The notes: generated by a model not told the origin, from the letters alone. A stretch of DNA of 64,000 nucleotides from Nonomuraea angiospora (GCF_014873145.1 NZ_JADBEK010000001.1:8184001-8248000); one strand, 5' to 3'. Counted from the first letter of the stretch, positions 16,571 through 26,010 are shown. Made by a program: numbers and translations.

Positions 16571-17355
16571 GCGGCCTGCACATCCCGATCGGGACGCCCG
16601 ACGGCTCCCGTACCGAGCACGCCGAGAACCTGCTCGCGCCCAACCCGTCCGCCATGACGCTCGACGGCACCAACACCTGGGTCATCGGCGGGGACGACGT
16701 GGTGGTGGTGGATCCGGGGCCGGAGGACGAGGCGCATCTGCGCCGCGTACGCGATCACCTCGGGGAGCGGCGCGTCACCGAGATCCTGCTGACCCACGGG
16801 CACTTCGACCACAGCGGCGGCGCCAGGCGCTTCGCCGAGATGGTGCGCGCCCCCGTCCGGGCGCTCGACCCGCGGCACCGGCTGGGCGAGGAGGGGCTCG
16901 CCGACGGCGACGTGGTGACCGTGGCGGGGCTGGAGATCCACGTGTACGGCACGCCGGGCCACTCGTTCGACTCGCTCTGCTTCTGGCTGCCGCAGGACCG
17001 CGCGATGCTGACCGGCGACACCGTGCTCGGCAGGGGCACCACGATCATCGCCCGCGACGGCGGCCTGGCCGACTATCTCCGCAGCCTCGACCGGCTCAGG
17101 GCGGCCGCGGAGGGCCTGGAGGCGCGGGCGCTGCTGCCCGGCCACGGCCCCGTGCTGCCCGACCCGATCGCCGCGCTGGACGGCTACATCGCCCACCGGC
17201 GCCGGCGCCTCGACCAGATCAGGGCGGCGCGCGCCCAGGGCGCGAGCACGCCGCGCGAGATCGTCAAGATCGTGTACGCCGACGTCGACCGCTCCCTCTG
17301 GGCCGCCGCCGAGATGTCGGTCGTGGCCCAGCTCGACTACCTGGACCGGTTGTAG
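16567..17355 (+). CDS. Metallo-beta-lactamase-fold hydrolase (LACTB2-like)
   Basis: The 262-residue protein has the five metal-ligand motifs of the fold: 'LTHGHFDHSGGARRF', 'GTPGHSFDSL', 'AMLTGDTVLG' and 'LLPGHGPVL', with 'VVDPGPEDEAHL' upstream. The C-terminal helical domain ('HRRRRLDQIRAARAQG' with 'TPREIVKIVYADVD') is like that of LACTB2, a nuclease/hydrolase in other organisms. It is probably a cytosolic thioesterase or nuclease, not a beta-lactamase. The GTG start overlaps the NUDIX stop. Its 3' end overlaps the convergent crp gene by 19 bp. Confidence 0.85.
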   Translation: MSGLHIPIGTPDGSRTEHAENLLAPNPSAMTLDGTNTWVIGGDDVVVVDPGPEDEAHLRRVRDHLGERRVTEILLTHGHFDHSGGARRFAEMVRAPVRALDPRHRLGEEGLADGDVVTVAGLEIHVYGTPGHSFDSLCFWLPQDRAMLTGDTVLGRGTTIIARDGGLADYLRSLDRLRAAAEGLEARALLPGHGPVLPDPIAALDGYIAHRRRRLDQIRAARAQGASTPREIVKIVYADVDRSLWAAAEMSVVAQLDYLDRL

Positions 17356-18017
17356 AGCCGGTCCATGTCGAGGATGACCACGGCCTTGGCCTCGATCCGC
17401 AGCCAGCCGCGCTGGGCGAAGTCGGCCAGCGCCTTGTTGACCGTCTCGCGCGAGGCGCCGACGAGCTGGGCCAGCTCCTCCTGCGTCAGGTCGTGGTGCA
17501 CCCGCAGGCCGTCGTCCGTCTTGGTGCCGAACCGCTCGGCCAGGTCGAGCAGCTGCTTGGCCACGCGCCCGGGCACGTCGGTGAAGACCAGGTCGGCCAG
17601 CACGTCGTTGGTGCGGCGCAGCCGCTGGGCGAGCGCGCGCAGCAGGTGGAGCGCCACCTCGGGGCGGCCGGTCAGCCAGGGGCGCAGGTCGTCGTGGCCG
17701 AGCCCGGCCAGCCGCACGTCGGTCAGCGCCGTCGCAGAGGCCGTACGCGGCCGCGGGTCGAACAGCGACAGCTCGCCGAACATCTCGCTCGGCCCGAGCA
17801 CGCTCAGCAGGTTTTCCCGTCCGTCGGGCGAGGTGCGGGACAGCTTGATCTTGCCTTCCAGCACGACGTAGAGCCGGTCGCCGGTCTCGTTCTCGTGGAA
17901 GAGCGTCTGTCCCTTGGAGAGCTGGACCTCCGTGATGCTCGTACGCAGCGCCGCGGCGCTCTCGCGGTCCAGCGCGGCGAACAGGGGGGCCTTGCCCAGC
18001 ACATCTTCGGTGTTCAC
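17337..18017 (-). CDS. crp: Crp/Fnr-family cyclic-nucleotide-binding regulator
   Basis: The 226-residue protein has an N-terminal cNMP-binding barrel ('LYVVLEGKIKLSR', then 'GPSEMFGELSLFDPRPRTAS', the phosphate-binding cassette) and a C-terminal winged helix with 'LTQEELAQLVGASRETVNKA'. The spacing and motifs match actinobacterial Crp, which binds cAMP and controls development and acetate metabolism. I use the GTG at 18017 because AGGAGG lies 4 bases upstream; the frame stays open 17 codons further without a ribosome site. A consensus Crp site lies 22 bp upstream, so autoregulation is likely. Confidence 0.92.
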   Translation of the reverse strand: MNTEDVLGKAPLFAALDRESAAALRTSITEVQLSKGQTLFHENETGDRLYVVLEGKIKLSRTSPDGRENLLSVLGPSEMFGELSLFDPRPRTASATALTDVRLAGLGHDDLRPWLTGRPEVALHLLRALAQRLRRTNDVLADLVFTDVPGRVAKQLLDLAERFGTKTDDGLRVHHDLTQEELAQLVGASRETVNKALADFAQRGWLRIEAKAVVILDMDRLYNRSR

Positions 18018-18038
18018 TCTGCCTCCTCTGCTGCCATT

Positions 18039-18052
18039 GTGACTCACCCCAC
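18039..18052 (-). promoter_or_regulatory. Crp-binding site upstream of crp
   Basis: The minus strand reads GTGGGGTGAGTCAC, an exact match to the actinobacterial Crp consensus GTG-N6-GNCAC. It lies 22 bp upstream of the crp start codon and predicts autoregulation, which is known for Streptomyces Crp. Confidence 0.55.
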
Positions 18053-18184
18053 TCTGCGTGGCACACACAGGTTATGGGAATGCTGGAGTGTTCTGCGCTT
18101 GTCGGATGAGTCGTATCCAGGGGAAAGGTACCTGATGCCCTGATTTCAGGGGCTATCGACCCTCCCCTGTGCCGCAGAAGAGTC

Positions 18185-18625
18185 TCAGGAGGCGAGAAGG
18201 CCGTCCACGGAGGCCACCGCGGCCGCCACCGACTGGCCGAGCAGCACGCGGAGCACGTCGGCCGCGCGCGGGCGGGCCGTGGGGTCGGCCTGGCGGCACT
18301 GCCGTACCGCCAGGTGCAGCGCGGGAGGCAGGACGGCGGGGTCGCCGTCCGTGCGGCCCGTGGCCGCGAAGACCACCAGGTCGGCCCAGGCCAGCACGTC
18401 GTCGGCCGCCGAGCCCGGCGTGACGCCGGGCTGCCAGCCGATCAGCACCTGGCCGTGGGCGCCGAGCGCGACGCTCTTGTGGCTGAGCCGGAGCCCCACG
18501 TTGCCGCGGGCGTGCAGCTTGGCCACCGCGGAGGCGCAGGCCAGGGCCAGGCGATGCAGCGCCTGCCCCCGCAAAGGCCCCGATGTACGCACGAAGTCCG
18601 ACAGCACCGCACCCTGACCGCTCAT
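18185..18625 (-). CDS. Truncated pseudokinase-like protein (kinase C-lobe only)
   Basis: The 146-residue protein resembles only the C-lobe of a Ser/Thr kinase. 'ALACASAVAKLHARGNV' matches helix E, and 'LRLSHKSVALGAHGQVLIG' occupies the place of HRDxKxxNVLL...DFG but lacks the catalytic Asp and DFG. 'DVLAWADLVVFAATGR' matches helix F, and 'CRQADPTARPRAADVLRVLL' matches helix I. There is no N-lobe or ATP lysine, so it cannot be an active kinase and may be a scaffold or regulator. I start at the ATG at 18625, with GGGAGG 8 bases upstream. It lies between crp and the divergent nth. Confidence 0.65.
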   Translation of the reverse strand: MSGQGAVLSDFVRTSGPLRGQALHRLALACASAVAKLHARGNVGLRLSHKSVALGAHGQVLIGWQPGVTPGSAADDVLAWADLVVFAATGRTDGDPAVLPPALHLAVRQCRQADPTARPRAADVLRVLLGQSVAAAVASVDGLLAS

Positions 18626-18709
18626 GGCCACCGCCTCCCGTGTCGCCCCCTTGTACGCGAGAAGGCGGTCCTGGGTTCAACGGTTCGCGGAAGCTTCTAG
18701 TCTTGCGGC

Positions 18710-19432
18710 ATGGCCACGAACGCGGCGGGGCGCAAGCCGGAGACCCGGCTCGCATTGGTACGGCGGGCCCGCAAGATCAACCGCATCCTCGCGGACACCT
18801 ATCCAGAGGCCCACTGCGAGCTCGACTTCGGCAACCCGTTAGAACTCCTGGTCGCGACCATCCTCTCCGCCCAGTGCACGGACAAGCGGGTCAACATGGT
18901 CACCCCCGTCCTGTTCGCGAAATATCCGACAGTGGAGGACTACGCCGCCGCCGACCGGTCCGAGATGGAAGAGATCATCCGCTCGACCGGCTTCTTCCGC
19001 GCGAAGACCAACAGCATCATCGGCATGGCACAGGCGGTCTGCGAGAAGTACGGCGGCGAGGTGCCCGGCAAGCTGAAGGACCTGGTCACCCTGCCCGGCG
19101 TGGGCCGCAAGACCGCCAACGTGGTGCTGGGCAACGCGTTCGACGTGCCGGGCCTCACCGTCGACACCCACTTCCAGCGGCTGGTACGGCGTTTCGGCTG
19201 GACGGAGGAGACCGACCCCGTCAAGATCGAGCACGTCGTGGGGGAGCTGCTGCCCAAACGCGAGTGGACGATCTTCTCCCATCGGGTGATCTGGCACGGC
19301 CGCCGCATCTGCCACGCGCGCCGGCCCGCGTGCGGCGTGTGCCCGCTGGCCGCGCTCTGCCCGTCGTACGGCACCGGCCCCACGGCGGCGGCCGAGGCCG
19401 AGAAGCTCGTCAGGTCCGGCCCCTTCTCGTGA
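18710..19432 (+). CDS. nth: Endonuclease III (DNA glycosylase/AP lyase)
   Basis: The 240-residue protein is a full-length Nth. The helix-hairpin-helix '[14 protein letters not shown]' contains the Schiff-base lysine, and '[14 protein letters not shown]' has the catalytic aspartate. The C-terminal 4Fe-4S motif is C-x6-C-x2-C-x5-C within '[17 protein letters not shown]'. It excises oxidised pyrimidines in base-excision repair. It is followed by a CoA-type NUDIX gene 40 bp downstream, probably co-transcribed. Confidence 0.95.
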   Translation: MATNAAGRKPETRLALVRRARKINRILADTYPEAHCELDFGNPLELLVATILSAQCTDKRVNMVTPVLFAKYPTVEDYAAADRSEMEEIIRSTGFFRAKTNSIIGMAQAVCEKYGGEVPGKLKDLVTLPGVGRKTANVVLGNAFDVPGLTVDTHFQRLVRRFGWTEETDPVKIEHVVGELLPKREWTIFSHRVIWHGRRICHARRPACGVCPLAALCPSYGTGPTAAAEAEKLVRSGPFS

Positions 19433-19472
19433 TCGCGGGAAGTCCCCGGAGGCCCGGCGTGTTGGAGGATGC

Positions 19473-20120
19473 GTGACCCAAGTGCCCGACTGGCTCGACC
19501 GACTGGCGGCGCAGGCTCAGCGCTTCGACGTACCGGGATGGTGGACGCCTCCCAACGGGAGCGGCCGGGCCGCGGCGGTGCTGATGCTGTTCGGCGAGGG
19601 GCCGCTCGGCCCCGACGTCCTGCTCATCCAGCGCAGCACGCGCGGGCGCAGGCACCCGGGCCAGCCCGCCTTCCCCGGCGGCGGCGTCGACCCCGACGAC
19701 GGCGGGCCCGTCGCGGCGGCGCTGCGCGAGGCCGAGGAGGAGACCGGGGTCGATCCCGCGGGCGTCCACGTGCTGTGCACGATGCCCGAGCTGTACCTCG
19801 GCCACAGCGACAACCGGGTCACGCCCGTGATCGCCTGGTGGCGCGAGCCGTCGGCCGTGCACGCGGCCTCGCCGCACGAGGTGGAGTCCGTGGAGCGGGT
19901 GCCGATCGCCGAGCTGGTCGATCCCGCCAACCGGGTCACGCTGCGGCATCCGCGCGGGACGGCGGGGCCGGCGTTCCGGGTGCGGGGGATGCTGGTGTGG
20001 GGGTTCACCGCGATGGTGCTCGACACCGTGCTGCGCGCGGGCGGGCTGGAGCGCCCGTGGGACTCCGCGCAGGTGGAGGACCTCCCGCAGGAAGTGATCG
20101 ACCTGGCGTCGAGGGGTTAG
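19473..20120 (+). CDS. NUDIX CoA pyrophosphatase (NudL-like)
   Basis: The 215-residue protein has the NudL/UPF0035 signature 'QRSTRGRRHPGQPAFPGGGV' followed by the Nudix box 'AALREAEEETGVDP'. This arrangement is diagnostic of coenzyme A pyrophosphatases that cleave CoA to phosphopantetheine and 3',5'-ADP. The start is the GTG at 19473. It follows nth in the same orientation, and its stop overlaps the end of the convergent HEAT-repeat gene by 4 bp. Confidence 0.88.
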   Translation: MTQVPDWLDRLAAQAQRFDVPGWWTPPNGSGRAAAVLMLFGEGPLGPDVLLIQRSTRGRRHPGQPAFPGGGVDPDDGGPVAAALREAEEETGVDPAGVHVLCTMPELYLGHSDNRVTPVIAWWREPSAVHAASPHEVESVERVPIAELVDPANRVTLRHPRGTAGPAFRVRGMLVWGFTAMVLDTVLRAGGLERPWDSAQVEDLPQEVIDLASRG

Positions 20121-20629
20121 CGGGCCGAGCGCAGGGCCACGCCCAGGGAGGCCCAGCCGGCCACGTCCTTGTCGCTGTCGGCCGCCAGCGCGCGCAGCGT
20201 CTCCAGGCCGGCCCGGTCGGGGGGATCGCCGAGCACGTGCTGCAGCGCGTACGCCGCGCCGTAGCGCACCCTCGCGTCCTCGTGGCCCGCCAGCTCGATC
20301 ACGGACGGCAGCGACCGCGGGTCGGCCAGGTGCCCGAACGCGATCAGCACCGAGTAGAGCACCATGGCGTCGTCCTCGCTGGCCGCCAGGTAGCGCAGCA
20401 CCGGCAGAGTGCGGTCCACGAACGGCCGCAGCATCCCCATGATGTCCACGCCGAGCAGCCGCTCGGCCACGGTGTCCGCGGCGCACAGCCGGCGCGCCTC
20501 GATGAAGGACTCCAGATCACCGCGCTGACGCAGCACGGAGATCACGTGCCAGCGCAGGGGGCCGTCGGGGTCGGTGTCGCACAGAGCTGCCTCGATGAGA
20601 TCGCGCACTGTTCCCTCGGCCGACGGCAT
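20117..20629 (-). CDS. HEAT-repeat protein
   Basis: The 170-residue all-helical protein has HEAT-like repeats: 'RPFVDRTLPVLRYLAASEDD', 'LADPRSLPSVIELAGHEDAR' with 'VRYGAAYALQHVLGD', and a final 'LAADSDKDVAGWASLGVALR'. It has no signal or membrane segment, so it is probably a cytosolic scaffold. The frame is open far upstream, but the ATG at 20629 begins the conserved part ('MPSAEGTVRDLIEAAL'). It lies between convergent NUDIX and divergent marP-like genes. Function unknown. Confidence 0.75.
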   Translation of the reverse strand: MPSAEGTVRDLIEAALCDTDPDGPLRWHVISVLRQRGDLESFIEARRLCAADTVAERLLGVDIMGMLRPFVDRTLPVLRYLAASEDDAMVLYSVLIAFGHLADPRSLPSVIELAGHEDARVRYGAAYALQHVLGDPPDRAGLETLRALAADSDKDVAGWASLGVALRSAR

Positions 20630-20710
20630 ACCGCTCAAGGTAGCCACGCGGTGACGCCGTCCTGGCGGAAGACGTGCACACTTGACCGTATCCCTGGTTA
20701 GCTTTGAAGC

Positions 20711-21901
20711 GTGCGCGGTGATCTGCTTGACCTCATCTTGATCGGCCTCGTGATCGCCTTCGGCGTCTCGGGTTACCGGCAGGGCTTCATCATCGGGGCG
20801 ATGAGCTTCGTGGGGTTCGTCGGCGGGGCCGTGCTGGGCGTCTTCATCGCGCCACCGATCTCCAAGGCCCTGGTCAGCGGCGACACCCCGCAGGCGCTGC
20901 TGGCCATCGTGATCGTCTTCCTGGCCGCCACCATCGGCCAGTTCGCGTCCTCGACGCTCGGCGCCGTCGTGCGCAGCCACGTCACGTGGGAGCCCGCCAA
21001 GGTCGCAGACGCGGTCGGCGGCACGTTCTCCAGCGCGCTGTCCGTGCTGGTGATCGCCTGGCTGATCGGCTCGTTGATCGTCTCCACGGCCTTCAGCCCC
21101 CTCGTCGACCAGGTGAAGAACTCCGCGCTGCTGACCACCGTCGACGACGTGATCCCGCAGGCCGCGCGCAACTGGCAGCAGCCGTTCAAGAAGTTCGTCG
21201 ACCGGTCGGAGTTCCCGCCGGTCTTCGACGCCATCGGCGGGGGCACGATCATCGACGTGCCGCCGCCCGACCAGAGCGTGCTGCAGGGCTCCAAGCTGAG
21301 CCGGGCCCGGCGGGCCATCGTCAAGGTCCAGGGCAACGCGGAGAGCTGCAACAAGCACATCGAGGGCACCGGCTTCGTCTACGCCCCCGGCCGGATCATG
21401 ACCAACGCCCACGTGGTCGCCGGCGTGACCCGTGACCTGCAGGTCATCGACTCCACCAACACGCCCCACGCGGCCACCGTCGTGCGCTACAACCCGCGCC
21501 GCGACATCGCCATCCTCTACGTGCCCGGCCTCGACCTGCCGCAGCTCTCCTTCGACGGCGACGGCTCGCGCGGCGACAGCGCCATCATCGCCGGGTTCCC
21601 CAAGAGCAAGGGGTTCACCGCGGAGCCGGCCAGGATCGGCGGCCAGCTCGAGGCCGAGGCGCCCGACATCTACCGCGACGCCACGGTCAGGCGCAAGGTC
21701 TACGCGATCCGCGGGAAGGTGCTGCCCGGAAACTCGGGCGGCCCGCTGCTCACGGTGGACGGCCGGGTCTACGGCGTGATCTTCGCCGCCGCGATCAACG
21801 AAGAGGAGACCGGCTACGTCCTGACGGCCGAGGAGGTCGCCCCCGACGCGGCCCAGGGCCGCGACGACACGACCCCGGCCAGCACCCAGAAGTGCGACTG
21901 A
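20711..21901 (+). CDS. MarP-like membrane serine protease (CvpA domain plus trypsin-like domain)
   Basis: The 396-residue protein has four N-terminal transmembrane helices of the CvpA type ('DLILIGLVIAFGVSGYRQGF' onward, ~5-130) and an extracytoplasmic chymotrypsin-fold protease. The catalytic triad is His in 'IMTNAHVVAGV', Asp in 'PRRDIAILYV' and Ser in 'LPGNSGGPLLT'. Two cysteines, in 'AESCNKH' and near the C-terminus ('TQKCD'), could form a disulfide. Domain order and length match mycobacterial MarP, needed for acid and oxidative stress survival. The start is the GTG at 20711. Confidence 0.9.
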   Translation: MRGDLLDLILIGLVIAFGVSGYRQGFIIGAMSFVGFVGGAVLGVFIAPPISKALVSGDTPQALLAIVIVFLAATIGQFASSTLGAVVRSHVTWEPAKVADAVGGTFSSALSVLVIAWLIGSLIVSTAFSPLVDQVKNSALLTTVDDVIPQAARNWQQPFKKFVDRSEFPPVFDAIGGGTIIDVPPPDQSVLQGSKLSRARRAIVKVQGNAESCNKHIEGTGFVYAPGRIMTNAHVVAGVTRDLQVIDSTNTPHAATVVRYNPRRDIAILYVPGLDLPQLSFDGDGSRGDSAIIAGFPKSKGFTAEPARIGGQLEAEAPDIYRDATVRRKVYAIRGKVLPGNSGGPLLTVDGRVYGVIFAAAINEEETGYVLTAEEVAPDAAQGRDDTTPASTQKCD

Positions 21902-21911
21902 CGCCCGGCCC

Positions 21912-22355
21912 TCAGCCGGGCAGCTTGTCCAGGATCGAGGCGATGGCCTCGTCGGGGTCGCTGTCCTGCCCGAAGCCCGAGGCCGCCTTGCCGACCGCGT
22001 CGTACGCGCCGCCGTACCCCTGGACCCTGGCCGCGCCGCGGCCGAAGAGGGTCAGCGCCCCGCGCCCGTTGCCGCGCTGCAGGTGCGTCAGCCCGACGCA
22101 GATCTGAGCGAGGCCCTGCCACAGCTCGCGCTCGTCCTCCGGCGCGCATTTCCAGCGGCCCTCGAACACCTCGTGCGCGTTGAACGGCAGGCCCTCGCCG
22201 AGGAAGCCGCGGGCGTCGGCCAGGGCCTGCTCGGTGGTGGGGGCGTAGTCGTCGGGGACCCGGGGCACGCCGGGTTCGCCGTAGGGGAGCGGCCTGCCGT
22301 ACGCGTCGCGCGGCCTGGCGTTACGCGGCCTGCCCTCGGGATCGCGGTCTCTCAT
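21912..22355 (-). CDS. DUF309-domain protein
   Basis: The 147-residue protein has the DUF309 core: 'FNAHEVFEGRWKCAPEDE' followed by 'LWQGLAQICVGLTHLQRGN'. The conserved His-Glu and Trp-Gln-Gly residues define the family, a small helical domain of unknown function. The N-terminal 35 residues are Arg/Pro-rich and probably disordered. It overlaps the upstream alpha/beta-hydrolase gene by an ATGA and is the last gene of a three-gene minus-strand operon. Confidence 0.85.
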   Translation of the reverse strand: MRDRDPEGRPRNARPRDAYGRPLPYGEPGVPRVPDDYAPTTEQALADARGFLGEGLPFNAHEVFEGRWKCAPEDERELWQGLAQICVGLTHLQRGNGRGALTLFGRGAARVQGYGGAYDAVGKAASGFGQDSDPDEAIASILDKLPG

Positions 22356-23272
22356 CGTTCGGGCTCCGGATCGGCCAGCCAGCCGAGCAACTCGGTGTCG
22401 AACACGTCGGGGATCTCCTCATGGGGGAAGTGGCCGGCTCCTTCGAGCAGCCGCCACCGGTACGGGGCCGCCACGTAGCGGCCCGAGCCGTGCGCCGTAC
22501 GCGGCAGGGCGCGCGGGTCGAGCGCCCCGTGCAGGTGGAGCGTGGGGGCCTCGACCGCGGTGCGCATGGCCCTGGCGTAGCGGCGGCCGTCCGGGCGCAG
22601 CTGGGAGCGGCCGAACCAGCGGTGATACTCCAGCGCGCAGTGTGCCACGGCGGGGATGCGGAACGCCTCACGGTATGTGCGCGCGGTCTCGGCATCGGGC
22701 CAGCCGGGCCGCGACCAGTCGTCGAGCAACCGGCCCACCAGGGCCCCTTCGCGGCGCCTGAGCCGGTGCTCGGGCAGCAGCGGCAGCTGGTGGCCCAGCG
22801 CCTGCCGGCTGGCCCTGAGCTGGCCGAACGGGTCGGTCAGCAGCGCCTTGCGCAGGCGCAGCGGATGCGGCGCGGACACGGCGACCAGCCGGTGCACGCA
22901 CTTGGGATCGAGCACGGCCATGGTCCAGGCCAGCAGCCCGCCCCAGTCGTGCCCCACCACGATCGCCCCGGTCTCGCCCAGCGCCCTGATCAGGCCGGTC
23001 GCGTCGGCGGCCAGCGTGGGCAGGTCGTAGCCGCGCGGCGGCTTGTCGCTGCCGCCGTAGCCGCGCAGATCGGCCGCGACCGCCCGGTAGCCCGCCTTCG
23101 GCAGCGAGACGAGCTGGTTGCGCCACGTCCACCAGAACTGCGGGAACCCGTGCAGCAGCAGCACCAGCGGCCCTTCGCCCGCCTCGACGACGTGGAAGCG
23201 GGTGCCGCCCGCGTGGACCGCGCGGTGCGTCCAGGGCCCCTCGATCTCGACGACCGACTCGTCAGGTGCCAT
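22352..23272 (-). CDS. Alpha/beta-hydrolase, epoxide-hydrolase-like
   Basis: The 306-residue protein has the epoxide-hydrolase pattern: oxyanion motif 'LLHGFPQFWWTWRNQLVSL', nucleophile Asp in 'IVVGHDWGGLLAW' and catalytic His in 'GAGHFPHEEIPDVF', with a cap domain between. The Asp nucleophile separates it from esterases and lipases and suggests epoxide hydrolase or dehalogenase activity. The start is the ATG at 23272 (a GTG at 23275 is also in frame); it overlaps the end of the upstream holin-like gene. The substrate is unknown. Confidence 0.85.
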   Translation of the reverse strand: MAPDESVVEIEGPWTHRAVHAGGTRFHVVEAGEGPLVLLLHGFPQFWWTWRNQLVSLPKAGYRAVAADLRGYGGSDKPPRGYDLPTLAADATGLIRALGETGAIVVGHDWGGLLAWTMAVLDPKCVHRLVAVSAPHPLRLRKALLTDPFGQLRASRQALGHQLPLLPEHRLRRREGALVGRLLDDWSRPGWPDAETARTYREAFRIPAVAHCALEYHRWFGRSQLRPDGRRYARAMRTAVEAPTLHLHGALDPRALPRTAHGSGRYVAAPYRWRLLEGAGHFPHEEIPDVFDTELLGWLADPEPER

Positions 23273-23702
23273 CACGTGTCACCGGCTCACGATCGGGACG
23301 AACCGCGGGCAGCGTCTCGTCCTCGGGCGTGGCGATCTCCTTGAGCCCCTTGATCGACCTGGCGGTGCGCTTCATCCCGGCCAGCCCCTTGAGCCGCCTG
23401 ACTCCGATGAACACCAGCAGACCCGCCACCACCAGGTAGAACACGGTCACGATGAGGAAGGCGAGCCAATTGGGCAGCCACTGCGCCAGCACGAACGCGA
23501 TCGTGAATGAGGCGAGGATCAGGCACAGGTGCGCCATGAAGGCGGCGGCGGCGAACAGGCCGCCGGCCGTGCCGACCCGCTTGGCGTCGAACCTGAACTC
23601 GGCCTTGGCCAGCTCGATCTCCGAGCGGACCAGGTCCGAGATCTGACTGCTCGCCTGGGCGACCAGCGAGCCCAGGGATTCTTCCTCGGGAGTCTGCGGC
23701 AT
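23262..23702 (-). CDS. Actinobacterial holin-X/DUF1469-type membrane protein
   Basis: The 146-residue protein has an N-terminal amphipathic region 'SLGSLVAQASSQISDLVRSE' and two transmembrane helices ('LFAAAAFMAHLCLILASF' and 'LPNWLAFLIVTVFYLVVAGL'), then a basic cytoplasmic tail. This is the layout of the phage-holin-3_6/DUF1469 family, which is common on actinobacterial chromosomes outside prophages. No phage gene is nearby. It is first in the operon with the hydrolase and DUF309 genes. Confidence 0.85.
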   Translation of the reverse strand: MPQTPEEESLGSLVAQASSQISDLVRSEIELAKAEFRFDAKRVGTAGGLFAAAAFMAHLCLILASFTIAFVLAQWLPNWLAFLIVTVFYLVVAGLLVFIGVRRLKGLAGMKRTARSIKGLKEIATPEDETLPAVRPDREPVTRDGT

Positions 23703-23955
23703 GAACGTCTCCTATCGAGGCCTGGCGGCCGTGTCAAACATCATCCAGCGCGATGCGACGCTCGCGTACCGTGTGAAGCGGCACCGCCGCCAGGAGCTCT
23801 TCCGACAGTTTCGCCAGGCCGAGCCGCGCTGACAGCCAGGCGCCCCGAACACGCCGAAACTTGTCGAGCGCGAGTCCCGCTATCCCAGAACTACCCGATC
23901 GAACAAGATAGCGCCCGCATCGGGTGCGCCGGGCTTCGCCCCAGGCTCTCAGGAG

Positions 23956-23993
23956 CCAGGCGCATGTCCCCATATTTCGGGACATGCGCCTGG
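23956..23993. terminator. 15-bp hairpin downstream of acs
   Basis: CCAGGCGCATGTCCC (23956-23970) pairs perfectly with 23979-23993 around an 8-base A/T-containing loop. It begins 10 bp beyond the acs stop codon (minus strand) and is the likely acs terminator. The rest of the ~300-bp gap 23703-24002 holds no convincing gene. Confidence 0.8.
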
Positions 23994-24002
23994 GGGGTGG
24001 GA

Positions 24003-25976
24003 TCAGTCCTCGGACTTGGCGGACGGGAGCTTCTCCGAGATCAGGTTCATCACCGTGCTGTCGGCCAGCGTGGTGACGTCGCCGATGCTGCGGTTCTCGG
24101 CCACGTCGCGCAGGAGGCGGCGCATGATCTTGCCGGAGCGGGTCTTGGGCAGCTCCGGCACGACCAGGATCTGGCGCGGCTTGGCGATCGGGCCCAGGGT
24201 CTTGGCCACGTGGTTGCGCAGTTCGGCGGCGATGTCGTCGCTCTCCTCCGCCGAGCCGCGCAGGATCACGAACGACACGATCGCCTGGCCGGTGACCGGG
24301 TCGGTCGCGCCGACCACCGCCGCCTCGGCCACCTTCGGGTGGCTGACCAGCGCGCTCTCCACCTCCGTGGTGGAGATGTTGTGGCCGGAGACGAGCATGA
24401 CGTCGTCCACGCGGCCGAGCAGCCACAGGTCGCCGTCGTCGTCCTTCTTGGCGCCGTCGCCGGGGAAGTACATCCCCTCGAACCTGCTCCAGTACGTGTC
24501 GATGTAGCGCTGGTCGTCGCCCCAGATCGTGCGGAGCATCGACGGCCACGGCTCGCGTACGACGAGGAAGCCGCCGCCCCCGTCGGGGACGCTGTTGCCC
24601 TGGTCGTCCACCACGTCGGCGGCGATGCCGGGCAGCGGGCGCATCGCGGCGCCCGGCTTGCCCGCGGTGACGCCGGGCAGCGGGCTGATCATGATGGCGC
24701 CGGTCTCCGTCTGCCACCAGGTGTCGACCACGGGGCAGCGCTCGCCGCCGATGTGCTCGCGGTACCAGACGTACGCCTCGGGGTTGATCGGCTCACCCAC
24801 GGAGCCCAGGATGCGCAGGCTGGACATGTCGAACTTCGCGGGGATGTCGTCGCCCCACTTCATGAACGTCCGGATCGCGGTGGGCGCCGTGTAGAGGATC
24901 GTGACCTTGTACTTCTGCACGACCTCCCAGAACCGGCCGCGGTGCGGGGTGTCGGGGGTGCCCTCGTAGATGACGCTGGTGGCGCCGTTGGCGAGGGGGC
25001 CGTACACGATGTAGGAGTGGCCGGTCACCCAGCCGATGTCGGCCGTGCACCAGTAGATGTCGGTGTCGGGCTTGAGGTCGAAGACCGCGTGGTGCGTCCA
25101 GGCGGTCTGGGTGAGGTAGCCGCCGGTGGTGTGCAGGATGCCCTTGGGCCTGCCGGTGGTGCCGCTGGTGTAGAGGATGTACAGCGGGTCCTCGGCGTCG
25201 TGGGGCTCGGCGGTGTGCTGGTCGCTCTGCCGGTCGACCAGGTCGTGCCACCAGACGTCCTTCTCGCCGAAGGCGACGTCCTGGCCGGTACGGCGTACGA
25301 CGATGACCTTCTCGACCTGCGGGCACTCGGCGACGGCCTCGTCCACCGTGGGCTTGAGCGCCGACGGGTTGCCCCTGCGGTAGCCGCCGTCGGCGGTGAT
25401 GACGAGCTTGGCGTCGGCGTCGTCGATCCGGCTCTTCAGCGCCGTGGCCGAGAAGCCGCCGAACACCACCGAGTGGATCGCCCCGATGCGGGCGCAGGCC
25501 AGCATCGCGATCGGCAGCTCGGGGATCATCGGCATGTAGACGGCCACCCGGTCGCCCTTGCCGACGCCCAGCTCCTGGAGGGCGTTGGCGGCCTTGCTGA
25601 CCTCGCGCTGGAGGTCGCTGTAGGTCAGCGTACGGCTGTCGCCCTCGGGCTCACCCTCCCAGTAGTAGGCGACCTTGTCGCCGCGGCCCTCCTCGACGTG
25701 GCGGTCGACGCAGTTGTAGGCCACGTTGAGCTCGCCGCCGACGAACCACTTGGCGAAGGGGGCGTTCCACTCGAGGGTCGTCTCCCACCGTTTGGCCCAC
25801 GCCAGCCTGTCGGCCGCACGCTCCCAGAAGGCGAGACGGTCGGCGGCGGCCTCGGCATATGCGGCGGCGGTCACGTTCGCGGCCGCCGCCAGGTCAGCCG
25901 GCGGTGCGAACCGGCGATTCTCCTGTAGCAGGTTGGACAGCGCCTGGGTCTCGTTGCCCGGGGTCTCGGGGGCCAC
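24003..25976 (-). CDS. acs: Acetyl-CoA synthetase (AMP-forming)
   Basis: The 657-residue protein is a full-length Acs. It has the P-loop '[20 protein letters not shown]', the acyl pocket '[16 protein letters not shown]', the A8 hinge '[20 protein letters not shown]' and the catalytic, acetylation-controlled lysine in '[15 protein letters not shown]'. It activates acetate to acetyl-CoA through acetyl-AMP in the cytosol. The start is the GTG at 25976, with AAGGAG 6 bases upstream. A consensus Crp site lies 35 bp upstream, which fits cAMP-Crp control of acetate use. Confidence 0.95.
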   Translation of the reverse strand: MAPETPGNETQALSNLLQENRRFAPPADLAAAANVTAAAYAEAAADRLAFWERAADRLAWAKRWETTLEWNAPFAKWFVGGELNVAYNCVDRHVEEGRGDKVAYYWEGEPEGDSRTLTYSDLQREVSKAANALQELGVGKGDRVAVYMPMIPELPIAMLACARIGAIHSVVFGGFSATALKSRIDDADAKLVITADGGYRRGNPSALKPTVDEAVAECPQVEKVIVVRRTGQDVAFGEKDVWWHDLVDRQSDQHTAEPHDAEDPLYILYTSGTTGRPKGILHTTGGYLTQTAWTHHAVFDLKPDTDIYWCTADIGWVTGHSYIVYGPLANGATSVIYEGTPDTPHRGRFWEVVQKYKVTILYTAPTAIRTFMKWGDDIPAKFDMSSLRILGSVGEPINPEAYVWYREHIGGERCPVVDTWWQTETGAIMISPLPGVTAGKPGAAMRPLPGIAADVVDDQGNSVPDGGGGFLVVREPWPSMLRTIWGDDQRYIDTYWSRFEGMYFPGDGAKKDDDGDLWLLGRVDDVMLVSGHNISTTEVESALVSHPKVAEAAVVGATDPVTGQAIVSFVILRGSAEESDDIAAELRNHVAKTLGPIAKPRQILVVPELPKTRSGKIMRRLLRDVAENRSIGDVTTLADSTVMNLISEKLPSAKSED

Positions 25977-26010
25977 CTCGTGCTCCTTCTATGGCCAGAT
26001 TGGATAGGTC

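Noticed and set aside
20630..21469. N-terminal extension of the HEAT-repeat ORF antisense to the marP-like gene
   Set aside because: The extension is low complexity and opposite a clear protease gene. The conserved HEAT part begins at the ATG at 20629.
23262..23702. Holin-like protein as evidence of a prophage
   Set aside because: This family is common as a chromosomal membrane protein in actinobacteria, and no other phage gene is present.
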